Below are positions 24,456 through 31,954 of a stretch of DNA of 39,334 nt, piece after piece. Position 1 is the first letter of the stretch. Each line of letters starts with the position of its first letter. The translations under genes were made by a program, and so were the position numbers. Origin of the DNA: Alistipes sp. (GTDB lineage: Bacteria > Bacteroidota > Bacteroidia > Bacteroidales > Rikenellaceae). The stretch covers positions 1-39,334 of the forward strand of contig JAGBCY010000016.1 of assembly GCA_017937765.1 (NCBI GenBank). The letters are read 5' to 3'. The notes below the pieces were generated by a model. The model searched no databases and was not told the DNA's origin. It saw nothing but the letters and a program-made list of their open reading frames with translations.

Positions 24456-25064
24456 CTATAACTCCAATATTTTACAGGTTAGACCCATCTCGCGCGCTGT
24501 GCGCAGTAGCGCGGGGAGCACGTAGCTCGTATTGCGGAACGACTTGGCACTATCGTGCAGCGAGATGATATCGCCACCGCGCAGACCCTTAATCGTGCCG
24601 CGCAGGCACTTCTTGGGTGATAGCTTGCGATTGTAGTCGCGCGAGAGCACGTTCCACATAACCACACGGTAGCGTTGCGATACGGCGTGTAGCTGTGCGC
24701 GTGTAATCTGGGCGTAGGGTGGGCGGAAGAGCTCGGTGTGGACCATATCGCCTGCGAGGTCTACATCCTCGATATATCGCTCCAACGACATACGCCATCC
24801 CTTCTGATGCGAGTAGGTGTGGTTGCCGATCTTATGGCCGCGGTCGAGTATCATCTGGTAGAGGTCGGGGTAGAGTTCCACGTTCTTGCCGAGCACGAAG
24901 AAGGTTGCCTTGGCATCGTAGCGGTCGAGCGTGTGGAGTATCCACTCGGTAACGCCGGGCGTGGGGCCGTCGTCGAAGGTAAGGTATATACCTTCGGGGT
25001 CGTCGATGCTCCATATCACGCCGGGAAATATCCAGCGTAGGAATGTGCCAGGGTTCACTCTCAT
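24456..25064 (-). CDS. Polysaccharide deacetylase family protein (NodB domain)
   Basis: A carbohydrate esterase 4-type hydrolase that should remove acetyl groups from N-acetylated sugars such as peptidoglycan or a surface glycan. NodB motifs: TFDDGP (29-34; D31 and D32), HTYSH (82-86; zinc histidines H82 and H86), RPPY (114-117) and SLHDS (168-172; H170). All expected catalytic residues are present. The 202-residue protein is nearly all domain. There is no clear signal peptide, though a hydrophobic stretch (residues 8-18) may anchor it. It precedes ubiX by one base, with a TACTTTTG -7 box upstream (25098-25105). Confidence 0.9.
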   Translation of the reverse strand: MRVNPGTFLRWIFPGVIWSIDDPEGIYLTFDDGPTPGVTEWILHTLDRYDAKATFFVLGKNVELYPDLYQMILDRGHKIGNHTYSHQKGWRMSLERYIEDVDLAGDMVHTELFRPPYAQITRAQLHAVSQRYRVVMWNVLSRDYNRKLSPKKCLRGTIKGLRGGDIISLHDSAKSFRNTSYVLPALLRTAREMGLTCKILEL

Positions 25065-25097
25065 TGGCTCACTGCTTTTTATCTACGTATTAGGTCG

Positions 25098-25105
25098 CAA
25101 AAGTA
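25098..25105 (-). promoter_or_regulatory. -7 element for the deacetylase-ubiX pair
   Basis: TACTTTTG on the minus strand fits TAnnTTTG, 33 nt upstream of the deacetylase ATG. It is one half of a divergent promoter region; the other half is at 25136-25143. Confidence 0.55.
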
Positions 25106-25135
25106 ACTTTTTTTTCGTAAAAAGAAAAATATCAC

Positions 25136-25143
25136 TACCTTTG
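25136..25143 (+). promoter_or_regulatory. -7 element for the DUF4837 gene
   Basis: TACCTTTG fits TAnnTTTG, 65 nt before the DUF4837 ATG. A tttc stands near the -33 position, so the upstream box is imperfect. Confidence 0.5.
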
Positions 25144-25208
25144 TAATTGTAATATGTGGCTTTAGCCCTAAATTTGCGGCTGAGGCTTAGGACTAAAATT
25201 TTACAACT

Positions 25209-26195
25209 ATGAAACGTTATATCTACACATTTGTTGCGCTCGCGGCAACGCTTCTTCTCGGTAGCTGCACCGTGAAGAACAATATCCCCACAAAGACCGC
25301 CGCTGGCCAGAACTACGACACGGTAGTCATCTGTGCCGACGAGGCGTGGAACGCTGGCTTGGGTGAGGCTGTCGAGGCCCTCTTGGAGGAGCCTACGCCC
25401 GGCCTTACTCGTCCCGAGGGGCTCTTTACGATCGTTAGACGTGTGGCGGCCGACAAGGCTTCGAATATCGACCGTATGTATGGTAACCTATTGGTTGTCA
25501 ATATCAACGCGGCTGTTTCAGAGCCGTCGTTCAGCGTCGAGAAGAATGTCTATGCCCGTCCGCAAACGGTGGTTGTTGTGACCGCACCGACGCTCCAGTC
25601 GGCCATCGGTTTCCTCACCGAAGCTGGTGCGGCGATACGAGATGTTATGGAGGAGGGTGAGCGTCGTAAGAGTAACAACTACTACTCGTCACGCTCGGCC
25701 GATGAGCTTATGGCCGACTTTAAGGCGACCACGGGATTCGAGATGCTTATCCCGCAGGGCTTCTTTAAGGCTACGACGGCCGATAAGAGCCTCACGTGGT
25801 ACTTGAGAGACTATCCCACGAAGGCACAGTATATCTTTACCTACGAGTCGGAGTACACCTCGCCCGAGGATCTGACGCCAAAATGGCTGATGATGTCGCT
25901 CGATAATAAGCTCGCCTCGATCTCGAGCAAGGGTGCTGCGGGATCGTATATGGGTGTCAACGAGAATGAGCCGACGTATGCGAGCGTTGTAGACGTGGCG
26001 GGCCGCGAGTGGGTGGAGCTGCGTGGTCGCTGGGAGGTGACGAACGACTTTATGGGAGGTCCCTTTGTGAGCTTCTCGTCGGTCGATGCCGAGCAAAAGA
26101 AGATTCTCACTGTGATGTTCGCGCTCTATGCCCCGGAGGATCCGCAGCGTAATCTCCTCCGTGAGTTGGAACATCTGTTCTACACGCTCAAGTAG
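25209..26195 (+). CDS. DUF4837 family lipoprotein
   Basis: A Bacteroidetes-specific lipoprotein family of unknown function, 328 residues. The signal peptide ends LLLGSC (C20). The DUF4837-type body is recognisable from 'GLFTIVRRVAADKASNIDRM', 'LLVVNINAAVSEPSFSVEKN', the central 'IPQGFFKATTADKSLTWYLRDY' and the late 'WVELRGRWEVTNDFMGGPF' motif. The order of alternating strands suggests a periplasmic beta-rich fold. It stands alone, divergent from the deacetylase and convergent with thiL, with a palindrome behind it. Identity at family level is fairly sure; the role is not known. Confidence 0.82.
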   Translation: MKRYIYTFVALAATLLLGSCTVKNNIPTKTAAGQNYDTVVICADEAWNAGLGEAVEALLEEPTPGLTRPEGLFTIVRRVAADKASNIDRMYGNLLVVNINAAVSEPSFSVEKNVYARPQTVVVVTAPTLQSAIGFLTEAGAAIRDVMEEGERRKSNNYYSSRSADELMADFKATTGFEMLIPQGFFKATTADKSLTWYLRDYPTKAQYIFTYESEYTSPEDLTPKWLMMSLDNKLASISSKGAAGSYMGVNENEPTYASVVDVAGREWVELRGRWEVTNDFMGGPFVSFSSVDAEQKKILTVMFALYAPEDPQRNLLRELEHLFYTLK

Positions 26196-26220
26196 AGTGT
26201 CGGGAAGTCGTAATAAGAGA

Positions 26221-26246
26221 CGAGGTCGTGGATATCCACGACCTCG
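26221..26246. terminator. 26-bp perfect palindrome between convergent genes
   Basis: cgaggtcgtggat followed immediately by its exact reverse complement. As RNA it folds to a long stem with a minimal loop. A short T-rich tract (ctattattt) follows on the plus strand. It probably ends the DUF4837 transcript and may act both ways, but a perfect palindrome could also be a protein-binding site. Confidence 0.6.
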
Positions 26247-26289
26247 CTATTATTTATAGTGATAGGCTTCTCTGGGCTTCTCTGATTTA

Positions 26290-26298
26290 CCCCCCCCC
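26290..26298. repeat. C9 homopolymer
   Basis: Nine consecutive C in intergenic DNA, unusual against this background. Such tracts slip during replication and cause sequencing errors. It is about 50 nt past the thiL stop and not inside a gene, so phase variation of a protein is not indicated. Confidence 0.7.
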
Positions 26299-26309
26299 AG
26301 ATAAAAGGA

Positions 26310-26340
26310 ATTACTCACTACTAATTACTCACTACTAATT
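26310..26340. repeat. Heptamer-period tandem repeat (ATTRCTM family), locus 3
   Basis: attactc and actacta alternate twice, so a 14-nt unit is perfectly duplicated, followed by att. It lies just past the thiL stop codon (26350), as locus 2 lies just past ubiX. Confidence 0.8.
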
Positions 26341-26349
26341 AAAAAGGTG

Positions 26350-27381
26350 TTACCTATCAAACGCTTGCGCCTTCAGTGCGATGCCCTCGCCATCGGGCGT
26401 TACGAGTATCACACCATTCTCCTCGCGCGTGATGTGGCCGATGACATCTACCAGTCCCAAGCGCATCACAGCCTCCTGCTTGTCGAGCGGCACTGTGAAG
26501 AGCAACTCGTGATCCTCGCCGCCATTTAGTGCTGCAATAACGGGGTCGATGTGCATCTCCTCGGCAAGCTCCGTCGTTTGACGAGCTATGGGTATGCGCT
26601 CCAAATAGATGCGTGCTCCGCACTTCGACGAGCGACATATCTGCCTGAGGTCCGAGGCGAGACCGTCCGAGAGGTCGATCATCGACGTGGGGTGTATGCC
26701 CTCCTCGCGCAACGCCTCGAGGACGTTGACACGGGCGCGGGGCTTGAGGTAACGCTCCAAGAGATACTCGTAACCGGCGAACTTAGGCTCGGGGTTGGCG
26801 ATATCCTTAAGCACGCGCTTCTCGCGCTCCAAGAGGTGGAGTCCCATATAGGCGGCTCCGAGGTTCGAGGTTATACAGATGAGGTCGTGCTCCTTGGCTC
26901 CGCTGCGGTAGACAATCTCCTCCTTCTTGGCTCGTCCCGTAACCGTGACCGTGATGACGAGGCCATTCATCGACGCGGTGGTGTCGCCACCCACGAGGTC
27001 TACGCCGAGCTCCTCGCACGCGCGCTCCATACCCTCGTACAACTCGTCGAGAGCCTCGACCGATATCTTTGCCGAGATGCCGAGCGCAACGACTACCTGC
27101 TCGGGGTGGGCATTCATCGCAAGGATGTCGTTCACACCACGCACAATAGCCTTGTAGCCGAGGTGCTTAAGCGGGAAGTAGCTAAGGTCGAAGTCGATGC
27201 CTTCGGTGAGCATATCGATAGAGAGAAGCATCGCCTCCTCTGTGCCGAGATCGATTACGGCAGCATCGTCACCTGCGGCCATAAGTGTTGTTTCGCGACG
27301 TTGCTTTAGACGTGCCGTAAGGCGGTCGATGAGGCCAAACTCGCCGAGTGATGCTATCTCAGTAGATCTTTTGCTATTCAT
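26350..27381 (-). CDS. thiL: Thiamine-monophosphate kinase
   Basis: Makes thiamine pyrophosphate from thiamine monophosphate and ATP, the last step of the pathway. The 343 residues contain the PurM/ThiL-type motifs: AGDDAAVIDLG (N-terminal metal site), SIDMLTEGIDFDLSYFPLKH, LGYKAIVRGVNDILAMNAHP, LVGGDTTAS, a central 'DLSDGLASDLRQIC' and NGGEDHELLFTV near the end. It has its own good promoter (27404-27435) and no other thiamine gene beside it. No TPP riboswitch could be recognised in the 5' region, which is short. It is divergent from adk. Confidence 0.95.
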   Translation of the reverse strand: MNSKRSTEIASLGEFGLIDRLTARLKQRRETTLMAAGDDAAVIDLGTEEAMLLSIDMLTEGIDFDLSYFPLKHLGYKAIVRGVNDILAMNAHPEQVVVALGISAKISVEALDELYEGMERACEELGVDLVGGDTTASMNGLVITVTVTGRAKKEEIVYRSGAKEHDLICITSNLGAAYMGLHLLEREKRVLKDIANPEPKFAGYEYLLERYLKPRARVNVLEALREEGIHPTSMIDLSDGLASDLRQICRSSKCGARIYLERIPIARQTTELAEEMHIDPVIAALNGGEDHELLFTVPLDKQEAVMRLGLVDVIGHITREENGVILVTPDGEGIALKAQAFDR

Positions 27382-27403
27382 AGGTAAGAATATAAAATTT
27401 TTG

Positions 27404-27435
27404 CAAAAGTAGTTTTTTGATTGGAAAGTTGCAAA
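27404..27435 (-). promoter_or_regulatory. Promoter for thiL
   Basis: On the minus strand TTTG (27432-27435) and TACTTTTG (27404-27411) are spaced by exactly 20 nt, a full match to the Bacteroidetes consensus. The ATG is 22 nt beyond. Confidence 0.75.
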
Positions 27436-27443
27436 AAAAAATA

Positions 27444-27451
27444 TATCTTTG
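27444..27451 (+). promoter_or_regulatory. -7 element for adk
   Basis: TATCTTTG fits TAnnTTTG, 44 nt before the adk ATG. A TTTG lies 24 nt upstream. It lies only 8 nt from the thiL -33 box on the other strand, so the two polymerases would compete for the same DNA. Confidence 0.6.
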
Positions 27452-27495
27452 CCTCAAATTTTTTGAAACGACACGTAACATAAAACTTAAATAAA

Positions 27496-28068
27496 ATGTT
27501 AAACATAATCCTTTTTGGTGCGCCTGGATGTGGTAAGGGCACTCAGGCAGCTCGTTTGGCCGAGCACTACGATCTTTATCATATATCGACTGGCGAGGTG
27601 ATACGTTCGGAGATCAAGCGTGGCACGGAGCTGGGTAAGAGTATGGAGGGTTATATCTCGCGTGGCGAGCTTGCTCCCGACTCTATCGTTGTTGAGATGG
27701 TACGCGACTATATGCGCACTCACGCGGATAAGGGTTGCATCTTCGATGGCTTCCCCCGCACTACGGCGCAGGCCGAGATCTTCGACACGTTGCTCGAAGA
27801 GATCGGCTCGAAGGTCGATGTTATGATCTATATGGATGTCCCCGAGGATGAGCTCGTTAAGCGTATCTTGCTGCGCGGTAAGGACTCGGGTCGTGCCGAC
27901 GATGCATCGGAGGATGTCATCCGTAACCGTATCGAGGTATATCGTGCTCAGACGGCTATCGTTGCCGACCACTACACCAAGCAGAACAAGTATTCGGAGA
28001 TCAACGGCCTCGGCACGATGGATGAGGTCTTTGGCCGCCTGTGTGAGGTGATTGATGCCAAGAAGTAG
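27496..28068 (+). CDS. adk: Adenylate kinase, short form
   Basis: Balances ATP, ADP and AMP. The P-loop is GAPGCGKGT (8-16). The AMP site stretch 'YHISTGEVIRSEIKRGTELG' and the signature FDGFPRTTAQAE are intact, and 'RGKDSGRADDASEDVIRNRI' carries the catalytic arginines. At 190 residues it is the short type, in which the LID is a brief loop without zinc-binding cysteines. It is monocistronic or cotranscribed with the TPM gene, a hairpin separating the two. Identification is secure. Confidence 0.97.
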   Translation: MLNIILFGAPGCGKGTQAARLAEHYDLYHISTGEVIRSEIKRGTELGKSMEGYISRGELAPDSIVVEMVRDYMRTHADKGCIFDGFPRTTAQAEIFDTLLEEIGSKVDVMIYMDVPEDELVKRILLRGKDSGRADDASEDVIRNRIEVYRAQTAIVADHYTKQNKYSEINGLGTMDEVFGRLCEVIDAKK

Positions 28069-28093
28069 GCGTTTTTGGTAAAATAGGAATATG

Positions 28094-28128
28094 CGGGCGG
28101 TGCCGATACAATAAATCGGCCTCGCCCG
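28094..28128 (+). terminator. Hairpin between adk and the TPM gene
   Basis: cgggcg/cgcccg and gccgat/atcggc form a 12-bp stem with a small internal loop (28094-28107 with 28115-28128). The tail tgttgttta is only moderately T-rich. It may terminate or attenuate adk transcription. No separate promoter for the TPM gene is visible between it and the ATG at 28141. Confidence 0.5.
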
Positions 28129-28140
28129 TGTTGTTTATAT

Positions 28141-29049
28141 ATGAGTAGAATTCGACAATATCTGTTGCTGGCATTTGCGGTGCTCGTCTCGGTCGTTGGG
28201 GCAGAGGCTAAGGGTTATCGTGTGGGTGACATCCCTAATGTGCAACTTAAGGACCGTACGCGCTTTGTGTCAAACCCCGATGGCATCCTATCGCGTGATG
28301 CTGTTCGGGTGCTCGACTCGATATGCTATTCGCTCCGCGAGCGTGGCATTGCCGAGGTTGTGGTAGTAGCTGTCGACGACATCGAGCCGCGCGATATGGT
28401 GGGCTTCTCGCAGGAGCTCTTCGAACGTTGGGGCGTGGGCGACGATAAACTCGATAACGGCCTCGGTGTGTTGCTTGTCGAGGATATGCGCGAGATACGC
28501 TTCCATACGGGCTACGGCATTGAGGGCGTACTCCCGGATGCGCTTTGTGTGAGAATTCAGGAGGATTATATGTTGCCCTACTTCCGCGATGGCGACTATT
28601 CGCAGGGTATGGTCGAGGGAATGCGTGCGGTGGATAAGCTCTTCACGGATGGCGAATTGCCTATTGCCGAGGAGGATGCTGATGAGGCTATATGGGCACT
28701 TGTTGTGGTTTTTAGCCTATGTCTACTGATTCCGATCCTGCTTGTTATCATCCACGAGTACTCAAAGACTAAGTGCCCGTCGTGTGGTAAGCATAAGTTG
28801 CGTGTCGTTGAGCGTAGGGTAGTGAGCCGTACGGCGACGATGACAACCACCGTTGAGAAGCTCGTCTGCGACCACTGTCACTCGGAGCATACGCGCACCA
28901 CGCAGCGCAACAACGGCCCACAGTCGGGTCGCGGCCGCGGACCTATTATCTTCCCGATGGGAGGTGGTGGCTTCGGCGGCGGTGGTTCGTTTGGTGGTGG
29001 ATTTGGCGGCGGCTCGTTTGGTGGCGGTGGCGGTGGCTCGCGCTGGTAA
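28141..29049 (+). CDS. TPM-domain membrane protein with zinc ribbon and glycine-rich tail
   Basis: A 302-residue envelope protein of the YgcG/TPM family. A signal peptide (1-23) leads to a TPM domain (~38-170: VSNPDGILSRDAVRVLDS, 'DNGLGVLLVEDMREIRFHTG', 'PYFRDGDYSQGMVEGMRAV'). A membrane helix (~184-204) is followed by a zinc ribbon with CPSC (C212, C215) and CDHC (C243, C246), then a glycine-rich tail (264-302) ending GGGGSRW, as in many relatives. TPM proteins are connected with membrane protein or photosystem repair in other organisms, but here the role is open. It is followed 75 nt later by lemA, a recurring pair. Confidence 0.9.
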   Translation: MSRIRQYLLLAFAVLVSVVGAEAKGYRVGDIPNVQLKDRTRFVSNPDGILSRDAVRVLDSICYSLRERGIAEVVVVAVDDIEPRDMVGFSQELFERWGVGDDKLDNGLGVLLVEDMREIRFHTGYGIEGVLPDALCVRIQEDYMLPYFRDGDYSQGMVEGMRAVDKLFTDGELPIAEEDADEAIWALVVVFSLCLLIPILLVIIHEYSKTKCPSCGKHKLRVVERRVVSRTATMTTTVEKLVCDHCHSEHTRTTQRNNGPQSGRGRGPIIFPMGGGGFGGGGSFGGGFGGGSFGGGGGGSRW

Positions 29050-29124
29050 TGGCGGCGGCTTGTGATGGCTGCTGGCAAGAGAATTTGAAAGAATAAGTAT
29101 GTTAACAGATAAAAGAATAAGAGT

Positions 29125-29709
29125 ATGAAAAACAAAGGTTTGTGGATTTTTCTCGGCGTCTTTGCCGTTGTTGTAGTATGGATGGTATCGGTGTATAACG
29201 GTCTTGTTACTAAGGAGACCGAGGTCGACGCCGCTTGGGCAAATGTTGAGACCGTATATCAGCGTCGTAGCGACCTTATCCCCAACCTCGTCGAGGTGGT
29301 TAAGGGCTATGCTTCGCACGAGGTTGAGACGCTCGAGTCGGTAACAGCTGCACGTAGTGCCGCAACATCTATTACGATCGATCCCTCGACGGCTACCCCC
29401 GAGCAGATGGAGCAGTGGATGGCAGCTCAGGATGAGGTGAGTAGTGCTTTAGGTCGTCTTATCGCTATCTCGGAGAGCTATCCCGATTTGAAGGCAAACG
29501 AAAATTTCCGCGACCTTCAGGTGCAGCTCGAGGGTACGGAGAACCGCATCTCTACCGAGCGCAGAAAGTATAACGAGGTGGTTAAGACGTATAACGTCAA
29601 GGTGCGTCGTTTCCCTGCTAACCTCGTGGCGTCGATGTTTGGCTTCGAGCGTAAGGCTATGTTCGAGGCTCAGGAGGGTGCTGAGGTTGCCCCTGTCGTC
29701 AAGTTCTAA
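29125..29709 (+). CDS. lemA: LemA family protein
   Basis: A membrane-anchored coiled-coil protein of unknown biochemical role. The 194 residues begin with one membrane helix (~5-22), then a long helical domain with the family signature 'TEVDAAWANVETVYQRRSDL' and 'IPNLVEVVKGYASHE', followed by 'LIAISESYPDLKANENFRDL' and 'IQ..LEGTENRISTERRKYN'-type helices. The C-terminal 'VRRFPANLVASMFGF' is also typical. It follows the TPM protein on the same strand; the two occur together in many genomes and probably work at the same membrane site. A terminator follows at 29738. Confidence 0.95.
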   Translation: MKNKGLWIFLGVFAVVVVWMVSVYNGLVTKETEVDAAWANVETVYQRRSDLIPNLVEVVKGYASHEVETLESVTAARSAATSITIDPSTATPEQMEQWMAAQDEVSSALGRLIAISESYPDLKANENFRDLQVQLEGTENRISTERRKYNEVVKTYNVKVRRFPANLVASMFGFERKAMFEAQEGAEVAPVVKF

Positions 29710-29737
29710 TGGCGAAGTAAAACCTCCGATTCTTAAG

Positions 29738-29769
29738 CGCGCTGAGACTATCTCGGCGCGTATTTTTTT
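29738..29769 (+). terminator. Intrinsic terminator after lemA
   Basis: A 10-bp stem cgcgctgaga/tctcggcgcg (one wobble, loop cta) is followed by tattttttt. It is a strong Rho-independent terminator. Confidence 0.85.
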
Positions 29770-29789
29770 GCCACTCTTTTATCCGTGGA

Positions 29790-29821
29790 TTTGTAGTTTT
29801 TCACTTTTTTGTGTATATTTG
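29790..29821 (+). promoter_or_regulatory. Promoter for the glucosaminidase gene
   Basis: TTTG (29790-29793) and TATATTTG (29814-29821) are exactly 20 nt apart, a perfect consensus. The frame's earliest possible start (a TTG at 29809) lies inside this promoter and so cannot be used. The start must be at 29848 or later. Confidence 0.8.
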
Positions 29822-29847
29822 CAAAAACTATACGTAGTAGTAAACAG

Positions 29848-30993
29848 ATGAGAGGTATGAAGCTGAACTTAAAAGGTGTACTGAGACCTATATTGACCCT
29901 GTTGGCCGTAGCTGCTGTTGCTCCCGAGTGCTATGCTCAGGTGGCCGAGCCCGATTCGAAAGAGGCTCAGGAGCCCGTTGCCGAGTGGGTAAAACTCACT
30001 CCCGAGGAGTATATCTTCAAGTGGAGGGAGACGGCCATTGATAATATGGAGGTCTATGGCATCCCGGCAAGTATCACTATGGGTCAGGCCATCCTCGAAT
30101 CGGGCTACGGTAATGGTTACCTTGCGCGCGTGGCGAATAACCACTTCTGTATCAAGTGTAAGAACACGTGGACGGGACCTACCATCACCCACGCTGACGA
30201 TCGCCCTGATGACTGCTTCCGTGTCTACGAGTCGGCCGAGGCATCGTTCCGCGACCACGCTGAGTTTCTGTGCGACGGCAGCCGTTACGACTTCCTCTTT
30301 GCCTACGATACGGACGACTATAAGAACTGGGCTAAGGGTCTGAAGAAGGCGGGCTATGCCACGGCACCCGACTATGCCGAGCGTCTTATAGGTGTCATCG
30401 AGCGATATCACCTCTATCTCTTCGATCGCAAGAATGGCCTCGCGTTGTATGATGAGTATCTGGCCGAGGAGCTCAAGATCGACCCCGATGCTTTGGCTCA
30501 GCGCGTAGCAGGTGGTGGGGTAGAGACTACTGAGCCCACGCAGACGGGCGGGGCGGAGGTTGTTGTGCCTCCTATGCCGCGCGATGCTACGACGGCCTAT
30601 GCCGATAGGGGTATCGACCCGAATAACTTTAGAGTGTCGATCAACTCGCACTGCGGCTATAACGTCTACCGCACAAACGGTGCGCACTACATCATCGCAA
30701 GGAGCGGTGATACGTATGAGCGCATCGGCGAGCTCTTCGAGATATCGCCCGCTACGTTGCGTAAGTTCAATGACGTGGAGCACCGTAGCCAGCCAGCCGA
30801 GGGTGATATCCTCTACGTCGAGCGCAAGGCAGCACATTGGAATGGCGATGGCTTGATCCATACCGTTGAGGAGGGCGAGACACTGCACCTCTTGTCGCAG
30901 GTCTACGGCATCCGCCTTCAGCAACTGTCGAAGCTCAACCGCATACGTCCTAAAGCGACGCTCATCGCCGGGCAGTCGATACGTTTACGATAA
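29848..30993 (+). CDS. Glucosaminidase-domain protein with two LysM repeats
   Basis: A secreted peptidoglycan hydrolase that should cut the glycan at N-acetylglucosamine. The frame opens at a TTG at 29809, but the promoter overlaps that, so I use the ATG at 29848; the ATG at 29857 is equally possible. A signal peptide (LTLLAVAAVAPECYAQ) precedes a glucosaminidase domain with the catalytic Glu in 'MGQAILESGYGNG' and 'NNHFCIKCKNTWTG'. A linker (~210-265) leads to LysM 1 (HYIIARSGDTYERIGELFEI) and LysM 2 (IHTVEEGETLHLLSQVYGI) at the C-terminus. LysM repeats bind peptidoglycan. The product is about 381 residues. The next gene starts 18 nt downstream and is probably cotranscribed. Confidence 0.93.
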   Translation: MRGMKLNLKGVLRPILTLLAVAAVAPECYAQVAEPDSKEAQEPVAEWVKLTPEEYIFKWRETAIDNMEVYGIPASITMGQAILESGYGNGYLARVANNHFCIKCKNTWTGPTITHADDRPDDCFRVYESAEASFRDHAEFLCDGSRYDFLFAYDTDDYKNWAKGLKKAGYATAPDYAERLIGVIERYHLYLFDRKNGLALYDEYLAEELKIDPDALAQRVAGGGVETTEPTQTGGAEVVVPPMPRDATTAYADRGIDPNNFRVSINSHCGYNVYRTNGAHYIIARSGDTYERIGELFEISPATLRKFNDVEHRSQPAEGDILYVERKAAHWNGDGLIHTVEEGETLHLLSQVYGIRLQQLSKLNRIRPKATLIAGQSIRLR

Positions 30994-31011
30994 AAGTTTA
31001 AATCATTATAT

Positions 31012-31692
31012 ATGAGTACGTTAAGAGAGAAAATTTTGGATGCGATAGTTCGCAAGTCAACGCTCAAACAGCAGATTTTCGATAATACCTTCTCGACATT
31101 CAACGACCTTAAGGAGACACTCTTCGAGATGGCCTCGGAGATCGACGACGAGCTCGACGGTAAGCTCGACCGTCGTGTGCGCATCGAGTACCGCGACCGT
31201 GGTAAGTTTGAGGCTCAGTTGCAGGTGGCAAGCGATATCCTTCTGTTTCAGATGCATACCGATGTCTTTGAGTTTGACTCGAACCATATAATCTGGCAGA
31301 ACAACTACTTGCAGCAGAATAGGGAGAACTCCTATACGGGTGTGATCAATATCTATAACTTCCTCTCCGACTCGCTGAAGTACAACCGCAATGCCGACGA
31401 GGGTTACCTCATTGGCCGCATCTTCATCAATCGCGAGAAGTGCTTCTGGGTTGAGGGTAAACGTCAGACGCTCGTGCGCCCTATGGCCTTCGGTACTAAG
31501 AAGATAGATCGTGAGGCGTTGGTCAATATAATTGAGACTGCCATAAACTACGCTCTCAACTTCGACCTCCTTATGCCGCCCTACGAGGAGAATATCCGCG
31601 TCACCGTCGACCAGTTCAACTCTAAGCTCGATAACTCGAAGTTTACCACGGGTAAGCGTCTGAGTTACGACTTTTCGATCGACGATATCTAA
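31012..31692 (+). CDS. Conserved-looking cytosolic protein of unknown function
   Basis: I do not recognise this 226-residue protein. It has no signal peptide and no membrane segment. The first ~50 residues are predicted helical (MSTLREKILDAIVRKSTLKQ ... MASEIDDELDG). A mixed alpha/beta region follows with many charged and aromatic residues ('DILLFQMHTDVFEFDSNHII', 'NIYNFLSDSLKYN', 'YLIGRIFINREKCFWVEGKR'), then a helix (EALVNIIETAINYALNFDLL) and a polar tail. Codon use resembles its neighbours, so it appears to be a native gene. It begins 18 nt after the glucosaminidase-LysM gene and is probably cotranscribed, which hints at, but does not prove, a role connected with the envelope. Confidence 0.85.
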   Translation: MSTLREKILDAIVRKSTLKQQIFDNTFSTFNDLKETLFEMASEIDDELDGKLDRRVRIEYRDRGKFEAQLQVASDILLFQMHTDVFEFDSNHIIWQNNYLQQNRENSYTGVINIYNFLSDSLKYNRNADEGYLIGRIFINREKCFWVEGKRQTLVRPMAFGTKKIDREALVNIIETAINYALNFDLLMPPYEENIRVTVDQFNSKLDNSKFTTGKRLSYDFSIDDI

Positions 31693-31700
31693 ACGCTGTC

Positions 31701-31850
31701 TTGCTGGTTAGTTTGGTGTCTTGCTTGTCGTGGAAATGCTCATTTACGTCCAAGTAAACTCCGCTTTCAACGACTGCGACCAGCATCAAACTCCCTCAGC
31801 AATCCAGCATTTAGATCAGAGGGCAAGATTTTGTTGGTTAGTTTGGCGTC
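31701..31850. repeat. Intergenic repeat pair between the unknown gene and DPP IV
   Basis: A 20-nt sequence ttg[c/t]tggttagtttgg[t/c]gtc occurs at 31701-31720 and 31831-31850 with two differences. Between them lies a partly palindromic stretch (tttac/gtaaa). A coding role is not indicated. It resembles a dispersed element, but I cannot name the family. Confidence 0.5.
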
Positions 31851-31863
31851 TGACCATCCATCT

Positions 31864-31880
31864 GATTAGTAATTAGTAGT
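31864..31880. repeat. Heptamer-period repeat, locus 4 (inverted)
   Basis: gattagtaattagtagt is the reverse complement of actacta attacta atc, the same degenerate heptamer as the other three loci. It is only two units long. Confidence 0.4.
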
Positions 31881-31954
31881 TTATATATACTAACCACAAA
31901 CTACGAATTACCTATTGTAAGAAGCAAATAATAAAACCTAAAACTATAAGTGTA

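Noticed and set aside
26290-26298. C9 tract as a phase-variation switch
   Set aside because: It is not inside a reading frame nor between promoter boxes of an identified gene; it lies past the ends of two convergent genes.
29809-29847. Upstream extension of the glucosaminidase frame
   Set aside because: The extension contains the promoter itself and starts at TTG; the transcript begins after it.
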